A stretch of 64,000 nucleotides of DNA from Pelomonas sp039929605 (GCF_039929605.1 NZ_JBDSQX010000075.1:1-64000), one strand, 5' to 3'; positions 1 to 9,262 are shown, counted from the first letter of the stretch. Numbers and translations: made by a program. The notes: a model not told the origin generated them from the sequence alone.

Positions 1-20
1 ACCAGACGTCGGACAAGTAA
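1..20 (+). CDS. 3' end of an upstream gene (possible DUF3460 protein)
   Basis: The first 20 bases can be read as the last codons of a gene ending in ...QTSDK and a TAA stop at 18-20. A DUF3460 gene commonly precedes scpA in Burkholderiales, so this tail could belong to one. Too little is visible to identify it from sequence. Confidence 0.25.
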
Positions 21-26
21 CCCGCC

Positions 27-866
27 GTGGCGGCTGTGGCCGACGAACCGAGCCTGGCCACGACTGATCTCCCGGAGGCGGTCGACACGGTCGCCGTCGC
101 CCGCTTGTACGGCGAGCCGCTGTTCCAGATGCCGCTGGACCTCTACATCCCGCCGGATGCGCTGGAGGTCTTTCTCGAAGCCTTCCAGGGCCCGCTGGAC
201 CTGCTGCTCTACCTGATCCGCAAGCAGAACTTCAACATCCTCGACATCCCGCTGGCCGACGTGACGCGCCAGTACCTGAGCTATGTCGAGCAGATCCGCG
301 TGCACAACCTGGAGCTGGCCAGCGAATACCTGCTGATGGCCGCGATGCTGATCGAGATCAAGTCGCGCATGCTGCTGCCGCCCAAGAAGCGCGAGGACGG
401 CAAAGAGGTGGAGGACCCGCGCGCCGAGCTCGTGCGCCGGCTGCTGGAGTACGAGCAGATGAAGCTCGCCGCCGCCCGGCTGGACCGCCTGCCGGTGCTG
501 GGCCGGGACTTCCAGCGCGCGCAAATCCACATCGAGCAGTCGCTGGCGCCGAACTTTCCCGACGTGAACAGCAACGACCTGCGCGAGGCCTGGCTGGACA
601 TCCTCAAGCGCGCCAAGCTCAACCAGCACCACCGCATCAGCCGCGAGCAGCTGTCGGTGCGCGAGCACATGAGCATCGTGCTGCGCCGGCTGCAGGGCCA
701 GCGCTTCGTCGAGTTCGAGCAGCTGTTCGACGTGACGCGCGGCCAGGCCGTGCTCGTCGTCACGTTCATCGCGCTGCTGGAGCTGGCCAAGGAGTGCCTG
801 CTGGAGATCACGCAGGCCGAGGCGTTCGCGCCGATCTATGTGCGGTTGGCCTACTCGGCCAACTGA
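27..866 (+). CDS. scpA: Segregation and condensation protein A
   Basis: ScpA is the kleisin-like subunit that bridges SMC and ScpB in the chromosome-condensation complex. The 279-residue product has the family's hallmark FQGPLDLLLYLIRKQ near residue 53, then NILDIPLADVTRQYL and an MAAMLIEIKSRMLLP helix. The C-terminal winged-helix part around RGQAVLVVTFIALLELAKE (about residues 237-256) is also present. The GTG at 27 gives an N-terminal extension of about 34 residues before ATG 129 (MPLDLYIPP), so either start is possible. The gene begins 7 bases after the preceding stop codon. Its TGA abuts the stop of the convergent DUF808 gene, forming TGATCA. scpB is not in the window. Confidence 0.93.
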   Translation: MAAVADEPSLATTDLPEAVDTVAVARLYGEPLFQMPLDLYIPPDALEVFLEAFQGPLDLLLYLIRKQNFNILDIPLADVTRQYLSYVEQIRVHNLELASEYLLMAAMLIEIKSRMLLPPKKREDGKEVEDPRAELVRRLLEYEQMKLAAARLDRLPVLGRDFQRAQIHIEQSLAPNFPDVNSNDLREAWLDILKRAKLNQHHRISREQLSVREHMSIVLRRLQGQRFVEFEQLFDVTRGQAVLVVTFIALLELAKECLLEITQAEAFAPIYVRLAYSAN

Positions 867-1772
<906 letters not shown>

Positions 1773-1817
1773 GGAGCAATGCGGTCGTGGGAACGGCCGC
1801 GATGCTATCCCTCTATT

Positions 1818-2273
1818 TCACCGGTAATGGCGGGCGAGGCTCTCTGCCACGCAGACAGGCTTGGCCGCACCTTCGGCCTGGATGGCAACCTCCACGGTCA
1901 GCTGCACCGCGCCGCCGGCCACGTCGTCCATGGCCAGCAGTTTGAACGCGCCGCGCAGGCGGCTGCCCACCCGCACCGGCTTCGTGAAGCGCACCTTGTT
2001 GAGACCGTAGTTGACGACCATGCGCGACTCGCGCACGGCAAAACCGGTCTCGAAGAAATACGGAATCAGCGACAGCGTGAGGAAGCCGTGCGCGATCGGC
2101 CCGCCAAACGGCCCGGCCTTGGCGCGCTCGGGGTCGACGTGGATCCACTGCCGGTCCTCGGTGGCCTCGGCAAAGGCGTCGACGCGGGCCTGGTCGACGG
2201 TGATCCAGTCGCTGTGGCCCAGAGGTTGGCCGATCAGGAGTTGCAGGTCGGCGAGGGTCTCGAAATGGCGCAT
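1818..2273 (-). CDS. MaoC-like (R)-specific enoyl-CoA hydratase
   Basis: 151-residue single hot-dog protein. The MaoC/PhaJ hydratase signature is clear: DRQWIHVDPERA followed by FGGPIAHGFLTLSL, which carries the Asp and His residues expected to activate water for hydration of trans-2-enoyl-CoA. Such enzymes can feed (R)-3-hydroxyacyl-CoA from beta-oxidation into polyhydroxyalkanoate synthesis. The phaCAB operon is about 9 kb away, so a functional link is plausible but unproven. The gene is divergent from the response regulator at 2359, with an 85-bp intergenic region shared by both promoters. Confidence 0.88.
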   Translation of the reverse strand: MRHFETLADLQLLIGQPLGHSDWITVDQARVDAFAEATEDRQWIHVDPERAKAGPFGGPIAHGFLTLSLIPYFFETGFAVRESRMVVNYGLNKVRFTKPVRVGSRLRGAFKLLAMDDVAGGAVQLTVEVAIQAEGAAKPVCVAESLARHYR

Positions 2274-2358
2274 GCAGCGTGACGCAAGGTGGCGGGTGTG
2301 TTGCTACGTTAACCTCGCGCGCCCCAACCGACCGTAGCCCACGCGACACCGCCGCTCC

Positions 2359-3015
2359 ATGCACATTCTGTTGATCGAGGACGACCTCGACCTGGGGGCT
2401 GCACTGCAGGCTGCACTGCGCAGCGAGGGCCACAGCAGCACCTGGCTGCGCCGCTGCGATGCCGCCCCCCTGCAGCTCGACCCCGCCGCCCAGGACGCCG
2501 TGCTGCTCGACCAGAGCCTGCCCGACGGCGACGGCCGCCAGCTGCTGATGCGCTGGCGACGCCGGGGCAGCACCGTGCCGGTCATCGTCATCACGGCGCG
2601 CGCTGCGCTCGAAGACCGGCTGGCCGGCTTCGACGGCGGTGCCGACGACTACGTGGTCAAGCCCTTCGAGATGCCCGAGCTGATCGCGCGGCTGCGCTCG
2701 GTGCTGCGTCGCTGCGCCCAGCAGGCCAGCGACGAATGGACGCTGGGCAGCCTCACGATCGAACCGCGTCGCCAGCGCGCGCTGCTGCATGGCGTGGAAC
2801 TGGCGCTGTCGCCGCGCGAATACCTGCTGCTGGAGCTGGCGCGCGAGCGCGGCGGCGTGGTGCCCAAGCACCAGTTGGCACAGCGCCTGGCGCCACTGGG
2901 CGAACCGCTGGAGTTCGGCACGCTGGAGGTGCACCTGGCCAACCTGCGCCGCAAAGTCGGCGCCGCGCGCATCGGCACGCTCCGCGGCGTGGGCTACTGG
3001 CTGGAGAGCACATGA
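2359..3015 (+). CDS. OmpR/PhoB-family response regulator (QseB-like)
   Basis: 218 residues. The N-terminal receiver has the acidic pair D8-D9 (IEDD), the phospho-acceptor D51 (LLDQSLPDGDG), T79 and K101 (YVVKPF). The C-terminal winged-helix effector spans about residues 125-216, with LSPREYLLLELA, LEVHLANLRRKVG and a final RGVGYWLE, typical of DNA-binding OmpR-family proteins. The stop overlaps the kinase start (ATGA at 3012-3015), so the pair is translationally coupled. Its nearest likeness is QseB/PmrA-type regulators, but the signal is unknown. The MaoC gene runs divergently upstream. Confidence 0.92.
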   Translation: MHILLIEDDLDLGAALQAALRSEGHSSTWLRRCDAAPLQLDPAAQDAVLLDQSLPDGDGRQLLMRWRRRGSTVPVIVITARAALEDRLAGFDGGADDYVVKPFEMPELIARLRSVLRRCAQQASDEWTLGSLTIEPRRQRALLHGVELALSPREYLLLELARERGGVVPKHQLAQRLAPLGEPLEFGTLEVHLANLRRKVGAARIGTLRGVGYWLEST

Positions 3016-4394
3016 CCCTCGACTGGTTGCGGCCGACCCTGACGCGCCGGCTGATCGGGGCGCTGCTGATCGCCTTCACGCTGTGCTCGGTGCTGATCCT
3101 GGTGCAGGACCAGCTCGACATCCAGGACACGCTGGCCGCCGACCCCGGCGTGCGCCAGCTGGGCCGTCAGCTCGCGGCCGGGCTCGCAGAGATCGACGAT
3201 GCCGCCTTGGCTGCGCGTGTGCTCGACGGCCATATGCGCTACATCAACCGGCTGCGTGCCGGGCAGCGGATGACGCAGGGCCCGCTGCTGGCTCAGCTGA
3301 CGGACCGCGAGGGGCGCGCTGTCTACTCGACCGCGCCGGCCGCCACCCTCGACAAAGCCGGTGTGGGCGAACAGCCGATCGCCGGCAGGATGTACTGGAC
3401 CTACCGCCAGGACGATGCGCGCTGGTCGCTCCGCCTGGCCGAGCCGTCACTGTCCCGCGCCAGCCTGCTCAGCTTTGCCAGCCAGCAACTGGGCCTGCAG
3501 CTGCTGGTGGCCTTCCCGCTGATGCTGCTGCCGCTGTGGCTGGCGGTGTACTCCGGCCTGGCGCCGCTGCGCCGCTTCGCCCGCCGGCTGAACCTGCTGG
3601 ACCTGCGCCAGGACTTGGCGCCGCTGGGCATGGACCTGCGCTACACCGAGTTGCGCCCCGTCGGCGACGCGTTCGATGCGCTGCTGCAGCGCCTGCGCCA
3701 GCGTCGCGCCCGCGAGCGCGCCTTCGTGCATGAGGCCGCGCATGAACTGCGCACGCCACTGGCCGTTGTCGCCACGCAGGCCCACGCCCTCGTGCAGGCC
3801 GGCGACACCGCGGCGCGCGAGACGGCCGCCGCCGCGTTGCAGCAAGCCATCGCGCGCAGCGCCCACTTGTCGCGCCAGTTGCTGGACCTGGCTAGCCTCG
3901 ACAACGAGCAGGCTGCGGTGGCCGTCGACCTCGATCTGGCGCACTTCTGCGCCCAGCGGCTGGCCGAGCAGGCGCCTGTCGCCCGGGAGCGCGGCATCGC
4001 ACTGGCGCTCGACGCGCCCGAACAACTGCCCGTGCGGCTGGACGCGGTCGCGCTGCACTCGGTGCTGCAGAACCTGCTCGACAACGCGCTGCGCTACGTG
4101 GCGCGCGGCGCGCGGGTCGAAGTCGGCCTGCAGGCGACGCCCAACGGCGTGCAGCTGAGCGTGGCCGACGACGGCCCGGGCATCGCAGCAGCCGAGCGCT
4201 CGCTGGCGTTCGAGCGCTTCTGGCGCGGCGCCGGGCATGACCTGCCGGGCAGCGGCCTGGGCCTGGCCATCGTGGCGCGAGCGGCCGAACGGCTTGGCGG
4301 CCAGGTCACGATCACCGACGGTCTCGCGCGGCCCGGAGGCTGCGGCGTGCGCTTCGAACTGCGGTTGCCGGGCACTGTCTTGGGCGTTTCTTAA
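3012..4394 (+). CDS. Sensor histidine kinase (QseC-like)
   Basis: 460 residues from the ATG that overlaps the regulator's stop codon. A first membrane helix lies at about residues 13-32 (LIGALLIAFTLCSVLILV). A periplasmic sensor of about 130 residues and a second helix at about 161-182 follow. The phospho-acceptor is H244 in the HELRTP box. The ATP-binding domain shows NLLDNALRYVARG, DDGPGIAAAE and GSGLGLAIVARAAERLGG. It would phosphorylate the cognate regulator encoded just upstream. A longer in-frame reading upstream of 3012 lies inside the regulator gene and is not credible. A small outer-membrane protein gene follows after 53 bp and could be a target. Confidence 0.92.
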   Translation: MTLDWLRPTLTRRLIGALLIAFTLCSVLILVQDQLDIQDTLAADPGVRQLGRQLAAGLAEIDDAALAARVLDGHMRYINRLRAGQRMTQGPLLAQLTDREGRAVYSTAPAATLDKAGVGEQPIAGRMYWTYRQDDARWSLRLAEPSLSRASLLSFASQQLGLQLLVAFPLMLLPLWLAVYSGLAPLRRFARRLNLLDLRQDLAPLGMDLRYTELRPVGDAFDALLQRLRQRRARERAFVHEAAHELRTPLAVVATQAHALVQAGDTAARETAAAALQQAIARSAHLSRQLLDLASLDNEQAAVAVDLDLAHFCAQRLAEQAPVARERGIALALDAPEQLPVRLDAVALHSVLQNLLDNALRYVARGARVEVGLQATPNGVQLSVADDGPGIAAAERSLAFERFWRGAGHDLPGSGLGLAIVARAAERLGGQVTITDGLARPGGCGVRFELRLPGTVLGVS

Positions 4395-4447
4395 GGCACG
4401 GCTTTCAACAATGGCCCGGTCATTTCCCAACCGACCAGGAGCCCTTT

Positions 4448-5020
4448 TTGAAAGCCTTGTTTCTCGCTGCCGCAGCACTGGTTCTCGCCGCGTCTGCCCA
4501 TGCCGCCGACCCTGCTGCTAAACACTACTTCGGCCTCAACCTCACCACGCCCGGGGAGGCCAACTTCGACATCAATGGCCGCAACGTCGCCAATGACAAC
4601 CACCCGCGTGCGGTGAAGCTCTACGCCGGCCTGCAGTTCACCCCGACCTGGGGCGCCGAGGCGGGCTACGGCGCCTTCGGCAGCTGGCACGCGGCCGATC
4701 CTGCGCCAGGGGCCAGCTACCAGACCCGGCTCGGCTCCAAGGTCGTCTATCTGGCCGGCCGGGCCACGATGCCGCTGGGTGAGTCGTTCGCCTTGTTCGG
4801 CAAGGCTGGCCTGGCATTGAACCGCCTCAGCCAGCACGACTCGCTGGGCCATGCCGCCCGCGAAAATTTTGTGCGGCCGATGGCCGGCGGCGGGCTGGAA
4901 TGGCGGCTCGCCCCTCAGGTGTCGGCCACCGCCGAATACGCCTACTACGGTTCGCGCCGCGGCGATGGCGACCGCTTCACTCAGCAGAAGGCGGAGGTGG
5001 GGCTGGCTTTCAAGTTCTAA
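4448..5020 (+). CDS. Small outer-membrane beta-barrel protein, TTG start
   Basis: 190 residues beginning with a classic signal peptide (MKALFLAAAALVLAASAHA, cut after about residue 19). An OmpA/OmpX-like barrel with alternating strands follows: KLYAGLQFTPTWGAEAGYG, KVVYLAGRATMPLG, FALFGKAGLALN, SATAEYAYYG. The C-terminus is EVGLAFKF, ending in the phenylalanine expected for barrel insertion. The start codon is TTG at 4448, chosen because AGGAG at 4436-4440 sits at good spacing and because it places the signal peptide exactly at the N-terminus. It follows the two-component genes by 53 bp and may be cotranscribed with or regulated by them. The specific function is unknown. Confidence 0.85.
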   Translation: MKALFLAAAALVLAASAHAADPAAKHYFGLNLTTPGEANFDINGRNVANDNHPRAVKLYAGLQFTPTWGAEAGYGAFGSWHAADPAPGASYQTRLGSKVVYLAGRATMPLGESFALFGKAGLALNRLSQHDSLGHAARENFVRPMAGGGLEWRLAPQVSATAEYAYYGSRRGDGDRFTQQKAEVGLAFKF

Positions 5021-5051
5021 AGGGCTGGCCGACAAGTTACCCTCGCGGGCC

Positions 5052-5702
5052 ATGCCCGACAGTACCGCCCGCGACATCCTCGTCCTCGCTGCCCACCCCG
5101 ACCTGGCCCGCTCCCACGCGACGCGCACCGTGCTCGATGCGCTGCGCGCCTCGCCCGTCGCCGATCGTGTCGAGCTGCGCGACCTCTACCGCCTCTATCC
5201 CGACTTCCACATCCACATCGAGGCTGAGCAGCGCGCTCTCGAAGCGGCCAAGCTCGTCGTCATGCTGCACCCCATCTACTGGTACAGCATGCCGGCGCTG
5301 CAAAAGCTCTGGCTGGACGAGGTCGCCCACCTGGGCTGGGCCTACGGCCCGGGCGGCACGGCCCTGCATGGCAAGGACTTCTGGCTCGTCGCCTCCACCG
5401 GCGGCGGGGCCGAGGCCTATGCGCCGGGCGGCCACAACCACCATGCCATCGACGAATTCCTGCTGCCCTATTTGCAATCCGCACGCACCTGCGGCATGAA
5501 CTACCTGCCGCCGCAGATCCTGCACGGCGCCCATCGCGCGACGGATGGCGAGGTCACCGCCCACGCCGAGCTATTCGTGAAGCGGCTCGTGCACTACCCG
5601 GAGTGGTGCGAGCACCTGGCCGAGCCGCCCGTGGGCGATGAGGACGATGTAGAGCTGGACGAACGACCGCCCTTGTTCTCGGAACTGGGAGGTGCAGCAT
5701 GA
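5052..5702 (+). CDS. KefF-like NAD(P)H oxidoreductase (flavodoxin fold)
   Basis: 216 residues. It starts with the flavodoxin-like strand DILVLAAHPDLARSHATR and carries the family motif MLHPIYWYSMPALQKLWLDEV near residues 75-95, then GKDFWLVASTGGG. This is the NAD(P)H:quinone oxidoreductase family that includes KefF and KefG, the cytoplasmic ancillary subunits of glutathione-gated K+ efflux. A KefB/KefC-type antiporter gene lies immediately downstream, which supports the ancillary role. The acidic tail (VGDEDDVELDE) is unusual. Its stop overlaps the start of a 56-codon ORF (ATGA at 5699-5702). Earlier in-frame codons are inside the preceding barrel gene, so ATG 5052 is preferred. Confidence 0.87.
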   Translation: MPDSTARDILVLAAHPDLARSHATRTVLDALRASPVADRVELRDLYRLYPDFHIHIEAEQRALEAAKLVVMLHPIYWYSMPALQKLWLDEVAHLGWAYGPGGTALHGKDFWLVASTGGGAEAYAPGGHNHHAIDEFLLPYLQSARTCGMNYLPPQILHGAHRATDGEVTAHAELFVKRLVHYPEWCEHLAEPPVGDEDDVELDERPPLFSELGGAA

Positions 5703-5869
5703 GGTCCGAGCGCCGGGCCGCTCCCAAGCCGGACCGCGTCCCCCTGGGGGCTGAGGCCGGACTCAAAGAGTCCTGTGGACTCTTTGTGCCTGCCGAAGAG
5801 CAGCAGTGCGAACTGCTGCGCGGCCTGCAAGGCCGGCCGATGTACTCATCGGACGAGGGGCAGACATGA
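5699..5869 (+). CDS. 56-codon ORF bridging the kefF-like and kefB-like genes
   Basis: An ATG at 5699 overlaps the KefF-like stop (ATGA). The frame runs open for 56 codons, and its TGA at 5867-5869 overlaps the KefB-like ATG at 5866 (ATGA again). The predicted peptide begins MRSERRAAPKPDRVPLG and ends PMYSSDEGQT. It resembles no family I know, and its DNA is almost entirely palindromes (see the repeat entry). It may be a translated repeat insertion that keeps ribosomes coupled across the junction, or a chance open frame. A GAGGGG ribosome site at 5854-5859 serves the antiporter start inside its end. Confidence 0.4.
   Translation: MRSERRAAPKPDRVPLGAEAGLKESCGLFVPAEEQQCELLRGLQGRPMYSSDEGQT
5740..5834 (+). 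repeat. Cluster of palindromes between kefF-like and kefB-like genes
   Basis: Four inverted repeats follow each other. CCCCCTGGGGG lies at 5740-5750. A perfect 10-bp stem CAAAGAGTCC with loop TGT and GGACTCTTTG lies at 5764-5786. CAGCAGT-GCGA-ACTGCTG lies at 5801-5818. GGCC-TGCAA-GGCC lies at 5822-5834. The arrangement looks like a mobile intergenic palindromic repeat of the REP/BIME kind, though no second copy was noticed in this window. There is no T-tract, so a terminator is unlikely. The whole cluster is contained in the bridging ORF. Confidence 0.6.
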
Positions 5870-7710
5870 CTCACGGCGCCTGGCTGCAACTCCCTCTCGT
5901 CTTTCTCGCTGCGGCCGTGCTGGCGGTGCCGCTAGCCCGCTACCTGCGGCTCGGCTCCATCCTCGGCTACCTCGTCGCCGGGCTGCTGATCGGCCCGGCC
6001 ATGCTCGGCCTGGTCCCCGAATCCACCGCCATCCCCGAGGTCGCCGAGCTCGGCGTCGTGCTGATGCTCTTCCTCGTCGGGCTGGAGCTGGAGCCCAAGC
6101 GGCTGTGGGCCATGCGCCGGCCCATCTTCGGCTGGGGCAGCGTGCAGCTGCTGGGCTGCGCAGCGGCGCTGGCCGCCGTGGGCTTGCTGCTGGGCTACCC
6201 GTGGCGGCTGACCGTCGTCGTCAGCCTGGGCTTGGCGATGTCGTCTACGGCCGTGGCGCTGGCGGTCATGGCCGAGCGCAACCTGGGCCGCACGACGGCG
6301 GGCGAGAGCATCCTGTCCGTTGCGCTGCTGCAGGACATCGCCGCCATCCCCGTGCTGGCCCTGGTGCCCATCCTGGCGCTCAGCGGCGCGCATGACGACG
6401 GCGATGGCAAGACCTGGCTGGCGGCGGGCAAGGCCATCGGCGCCATTGTCGTCATCATCTTCGGCGGCCGACTGCTGCTGCGCCCGGCACTGCGCTGGAT
6501 CGCCCGGAGCAAGACGCCCGAGATCTTCACCGCCGCCGCGCTGCTGCTGGTGCTGGGCACCGCAGCGCTGATGCAGCTGGTGGGCCTGTCAATGGCGCTG
6601 GGCGCCTTCCTGGCCGGCGTGCTACTGGCGGAAAGCGAATACCGCCGCGAGCTGGAGACCGACCTGGAGCCTTTCAAGGGCCTGCTGCTGGGCCTGTTCT
6701 TCATCGCCGTCGGCATGGGGCTGGACCTGAAGGCCGTGGCCGCCCAACCGGGGCTGGTGGTGGCGCTCGTCACTGCGCTGCTCGCCTGCAAGATCTTCGT
6801 GCTCGCCCTGATGGCCAAGGCGATGAAGATCCCGCTCGTCGAGCGGCCCGCCTTCGTCATCCTGCTGGCCCAGGGCGGCGAGTTCGGCTTCGTCGTGTTC
6901 CAGCTCGCGCAGGGCAACGGCATGATCGACGCGGCGCAGAACTCGGCGCTGGTCGCGTCCGTCGCGCTGTCTCTGGCGCTGACACCGCTGCTGCTGACCG
7001 GCGGCGACCGGCTGATGTCGCAGAAGCTGGCCCGCCGTGGTGCCAAGAAGCGCGGCGAGGCGCCGCCGCCGCCGCCCGCGCCCATCATCATTGCCGGCAG
7101 CGGCCGCTACGGCCAGGTCGTCGCCCGCATGCTGCACGCCAACGGGCTGCAGGCGACCGTGCTCGATCACGACGCCGAAGCCATCGAGACGCTGCGCCGC
7201 TTCGACTGGACCGTGCACTACGGCGACGCCACGCGGCTGGACATGCTCAGGACGGCCGGCGCGCAGACGGCGCGCATCCTCGTCATCGCCATCGACGACA
7301 TCGCGCAGAGCGTGGAGATCGCCGAGCTGGCACGCGAGCACTTCCCACAGCTCGCCGTCGTCGCCCGCGCCCGCAACGTGCAGCACTACTACCAGCTGCA
7401 CGAGGCCGGCGTGCGTCACATCGAACGCGAAACTTTCGACGCCGCGCTGATGAGCGCCCGTAGCGTGCTGGAGCTCAACGGCATGGAGCCGCACGCCGCA
7501 CGCCGCCAGGCCATGCGCTTTCGGCGCCACAACATCGAGGTGCTGGACCGCATGGTGCCGCTGCAGGGCGACGAGGGCGCCTTGATCGCTGCGGCCAAGC
7601 TGGGCCGCCAGCAGTTCGAGCAGTTGCTGGCCGCCGAGCGCGAGGCCGAAGAGGCGCAACGCCAGGCCCAGCGCGGCGGCTGGGACAAACCGCAGCCCTC
7701 CCAGGACTGA
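5866..7710 (+). CDS. kefB: CPA2 monovalent cation:proton antiporter, KefB/KefC type
   Basis: 614 residues from ATG 5866, preceded by GAGGGG at 5854-5859. About 12 hydrophobic segments fill residues 8-390 and include the CPA2 signatures GSILGYLVAGLLIGP, VVLMLFLVGLELEP and ALLQDIAAIPVLAL (Q156-D157). A proline-rich linker (PPPPPAP) leads to a cytosolic RCK/TrkA-N domain from about residue 405. That domain has the nucleotide motif GSGRYGQVVARML and an acidic residue in TVLDHD. It should exchange K+ for H+ across the inner membrane and be gated by the KefF-like partner encoded upstream. The symbol follows the family; kefC would be equally defensible. Confidence 0.9.
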   Translation: MTHGAWLQLPLVFLAAAVLAVPLARYLRLGSILGYLVAGLLIGPAMLGLVPESTAIPEVAELGVVLMLFLVGLELEPKRLWAMRRPIFGWGSVQLLGCAAALAAVGLLLGYPWRLTVVVSLGLAMSSTAVALAVMAERNLGRTTAGESILSVALLQDIAAIPVLALVPILALSGAHDDGDGKTWLAAGKAIGAIVVIIFGGRLLLRPALRWIARSKTPEIFTAAALLLVLGTAALMQLVGLSMALGAFLAGVLLAESEYRRELETDLEPFKGLLLGLFFIAVGMGLDLKAVAAQPGLVVALVTALLACKIFVLALMAKAMKIPLVERPAFVILLAQGGEFGFVVFQLAQGNGMIDAAQNSALVASVALSLALTPLLLTGGDRLMSQKLARRGAKKRGEAPPPPPAPIIIAGSGRYGQVVARMLHANGLQATVLDHDAEAIETLRRFDWTVHYGDATRLDMLRTAGAQTARILVIAIDDIAQSVEIAELAREHFPQLAVVARARNVQHYYQLHEAGVRHIERETFDAALMSARSVLELNGMEPHAARRQAMRFRRHNIEVLDRMVPLQGDEGALIAAAKLGRQQFEQLLAAEREAEEAQRQAQRGGWDKPQPSQD

Positions 7711-7716
7711 CCTGAA

Positions 7717-7756
7717 TTCTGGACATTATTTGGAATTCACCTCAGAATGTCCAGAA
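7717..7756 (+). promoter_or_regulatory. Inverted-repeat operator of the hipBA operon
   Basis: Perfect 11-bp arms TTCTGGACATT (7717-7727) and AATGTCCAGAA (7746-7756) are separated by 18 bp. The second arm covers the first possible hipB ATG at 7747. A third partial copy (TATGGACA) follows at 7758-7765. HipB-type antitoxins bind such inverted repeats to repress their own operon, so this is the expected autoregulatory site. The region is AT-rich against its surroundings. Confidence 0.75.
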
Positions 7757-8034
7757 CTATGGACACCTTGCGTCTCCCCGCTGACCTGGGCACCGCCTTG
7801 AAGGCCCACCGCCAGGAACACGGGCTCACCGCCGTCGACGTGGCCGCCCGCGCCGGCCGCAGCCGCGACATCCTCTACCGGCTGGAGCGCGGCGAGGACG
7901 TCACCGTTAGCGCGCTGATGGACATCCTGCGCGCCCTCGGCCTGAGCCTGGCGCTGCAGCCAGCAGGCCTGCCCACGCTGGAAGAAATGCAACGCCGCTT
8001 CGCGGCCGACGACCATGGCGACGACCAGGCCTGA
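7747..8034 (+). CDS. HipB-like XRE-family antitoxin / repressor
   Basis: 95 residues with an XRE helix-turn-helix: LGTALKAHRQEHGLTAVDVA, ARAGRSRDILYRLERGEDV, then SALMDILRALGLSLAL. The protein should bind the inverted repeat at its own promoter and neutralise the kinase encoded next. The reading overlaps hipA by 20 bp (8015-8034), which implies coupled translation. ATG 7747 lies within the operator arm; ATG 7759 is an equally good start that leaves the operator outside the gene. Neither has a strong ribosome site. Confidence 0.85.
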   Translation: MSRTMDTLRLPADLGTALKAHRQEHGLTAVDVAARAGRSRDILYRLERGEDVTVSALMDILRALGLSLALQPAGLPTLEEMQRRFAADDHGDDQA

Positions 8035-9262
8035 ACCTGCGCCGGAGCCGTTGCCTGAGCGCGTGCGCCACCTGCGTGTCGACCTGAACGGCGCACCTTG
8101 CGGCGACCTGCGGCGCGAGTCGCAACTCGTCTTCAGCTACCGCCGCGATGACGATAGGCAGCCGTCGGTAGGCCTGTTGATGCCGCCGCGCCAGCTGAGC
8201 TACCGCAGCAACGCGCTGTTCCCGGTGATGGACCAGAACCTGCCGGAGGGCTATCTGTTCGAGCGCCTGCGCGCGCTGCACCCCAAGCAGCCGCTGACGG
8301 CCATGCACCTGCTGGGCCTGATAGGTGACAACGGCATCGGCCGGCTGGGCTTTCACCTGCCCGACACGCCAACAGCGGCGGCACCCGTGCCGATGACGCG
8401 CGAACAGCTGCTGCGCCTGCCCTACAGCGCGGCGGTGTTCGACGAGCTGGTCGCGGCCTACCTGTCCACCGGCTTCGGCATCTCGGGCATGCAACCCAAG
8501 CTGATGCTGCCTGACCGCGCCACCATCCCGGTGCCCAACCTCATCGTCAAGGCCGGCTCCGAGGCCTACCCCGGCCTGGCGGCCAACGAGTTCCTGTGCC
8601 TGCAGGCCGCCACGCGCGCCGGCATCGCGGTGCCTGCGCACGACCTGTCGGACGACGGCCAGCTGCTGGTGCTGGAGCGCTTCGACCTGCAGCCCGACGG
8701 CCGGCGGCTGGGCTTCGAGGACGTGGCCGCGCTGATGGGCCTGTCCGTGCGCGACACGCTGTCCGACCGCAAGTACCAGGGCAGCTACGAAACCATCGTG
8801 CAGGTCTTCAAGGCGCTGGCCCTGCCGGCTGTCGACCTAGCGCGCTTCTTCGAGCAAGTGGCCTTCACGGTGATGGTGCGCAACGGCGACGGCCATCTGA
8901 AGAACTTCGGCGTGGGCTACGACGAAGCCTGGGGCGCGCGGCTGGCGCCGATGTTCGACGTGGTCACTACCGCCATCTACCGCTACCAGCGCTGGGCAGG
9001 TGCCGAAGGCGTGGAAGACCGCACGCTGGCGCTGCGCCTGTTTGCCGGCCGCGGCCAGAGCCGCGCCTACCCGGCCACCGAGGAGCTGCTGCGCTTCGGC
9101 CGCCAGGTCTGCGGCGTGACCCAGCCCGCGCCGGTGCTCGTGCGCATTGCCGAAGCCCTGCACGACACGCTGGCAGCGGCACGGCAGGACGCGCGTATCC
9201 CTGCACCGCTGCTCGCCGACATGGCCGAGATGTGGCAGCGCGGCATGGACTACGCGCGATGA
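8015..9262 (+). CDS. HipA-like serine/threonine kinase toxin
   Basis: 415 residues with the HipA N-terminal subdomain (VDLNGAPCGDLRRESQLVF, LLMPPRQ near residue 57). The conserved GISGMQPKLML is at 155-165 and its Ser157 lies in the loop that is autophosphorylated in E. coli HipA. The catalytic segment NGDGHLKNFGV is at 290-300 (Asp292, Asn297), with a metal-binding aspartate in APMFDVV (D315). HipA phosphorylates glutamyl-tRNA synthetase in E. coli and induces growth arrest; related kinases hit other tRNA synthetases. All key residues appear present, so the toxin should be active. It forms an operon with the antitoxin upstream. Confidence 0.9.
   Translation: MATTRPEPAPEPLPERVRHLRVDLNGAPCGDLRRESQLVFSYRRDDDRQPSVGLLMPPRQLSYRSNALFPVMDQNLPEGYLFERLRALHPKQPLTAMHLLGLIGDNGIGRLGFHLPDTPTAAAPVPMTREQLLRLPYSAAVFDELVAAYLSTGFGISGMQPKLMLPDRATIPVPNLIVKAGSEAYPGLAANEFLCLQAATRAGIAVPAHDLSDDGQLLVLERFDLQPDGRRLGFEDVAALMGLSVRDTLSDRKYQGSYETIVQVFKALALPAVDLARFFEQVAFTVMVRNGDGHLKNFGVGYDEAWGARLAPMFDVVTTAIYRYQRWAGAEGVEDRTLALRLFAGRGQSRAYPATEELLRFGRQVCGVTQPAPVLVRIAEALHDTLAAARQDARIPAPLLADMAEMWQRGMDYAR

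Noticed and set aside
2736..3011. N-terminal extension of the QseC-like kinase
   Set aside because: The extension lies inside the response regulator gene. The ATGA overlap at 3012 and the membrane helix right after it mark the true start.
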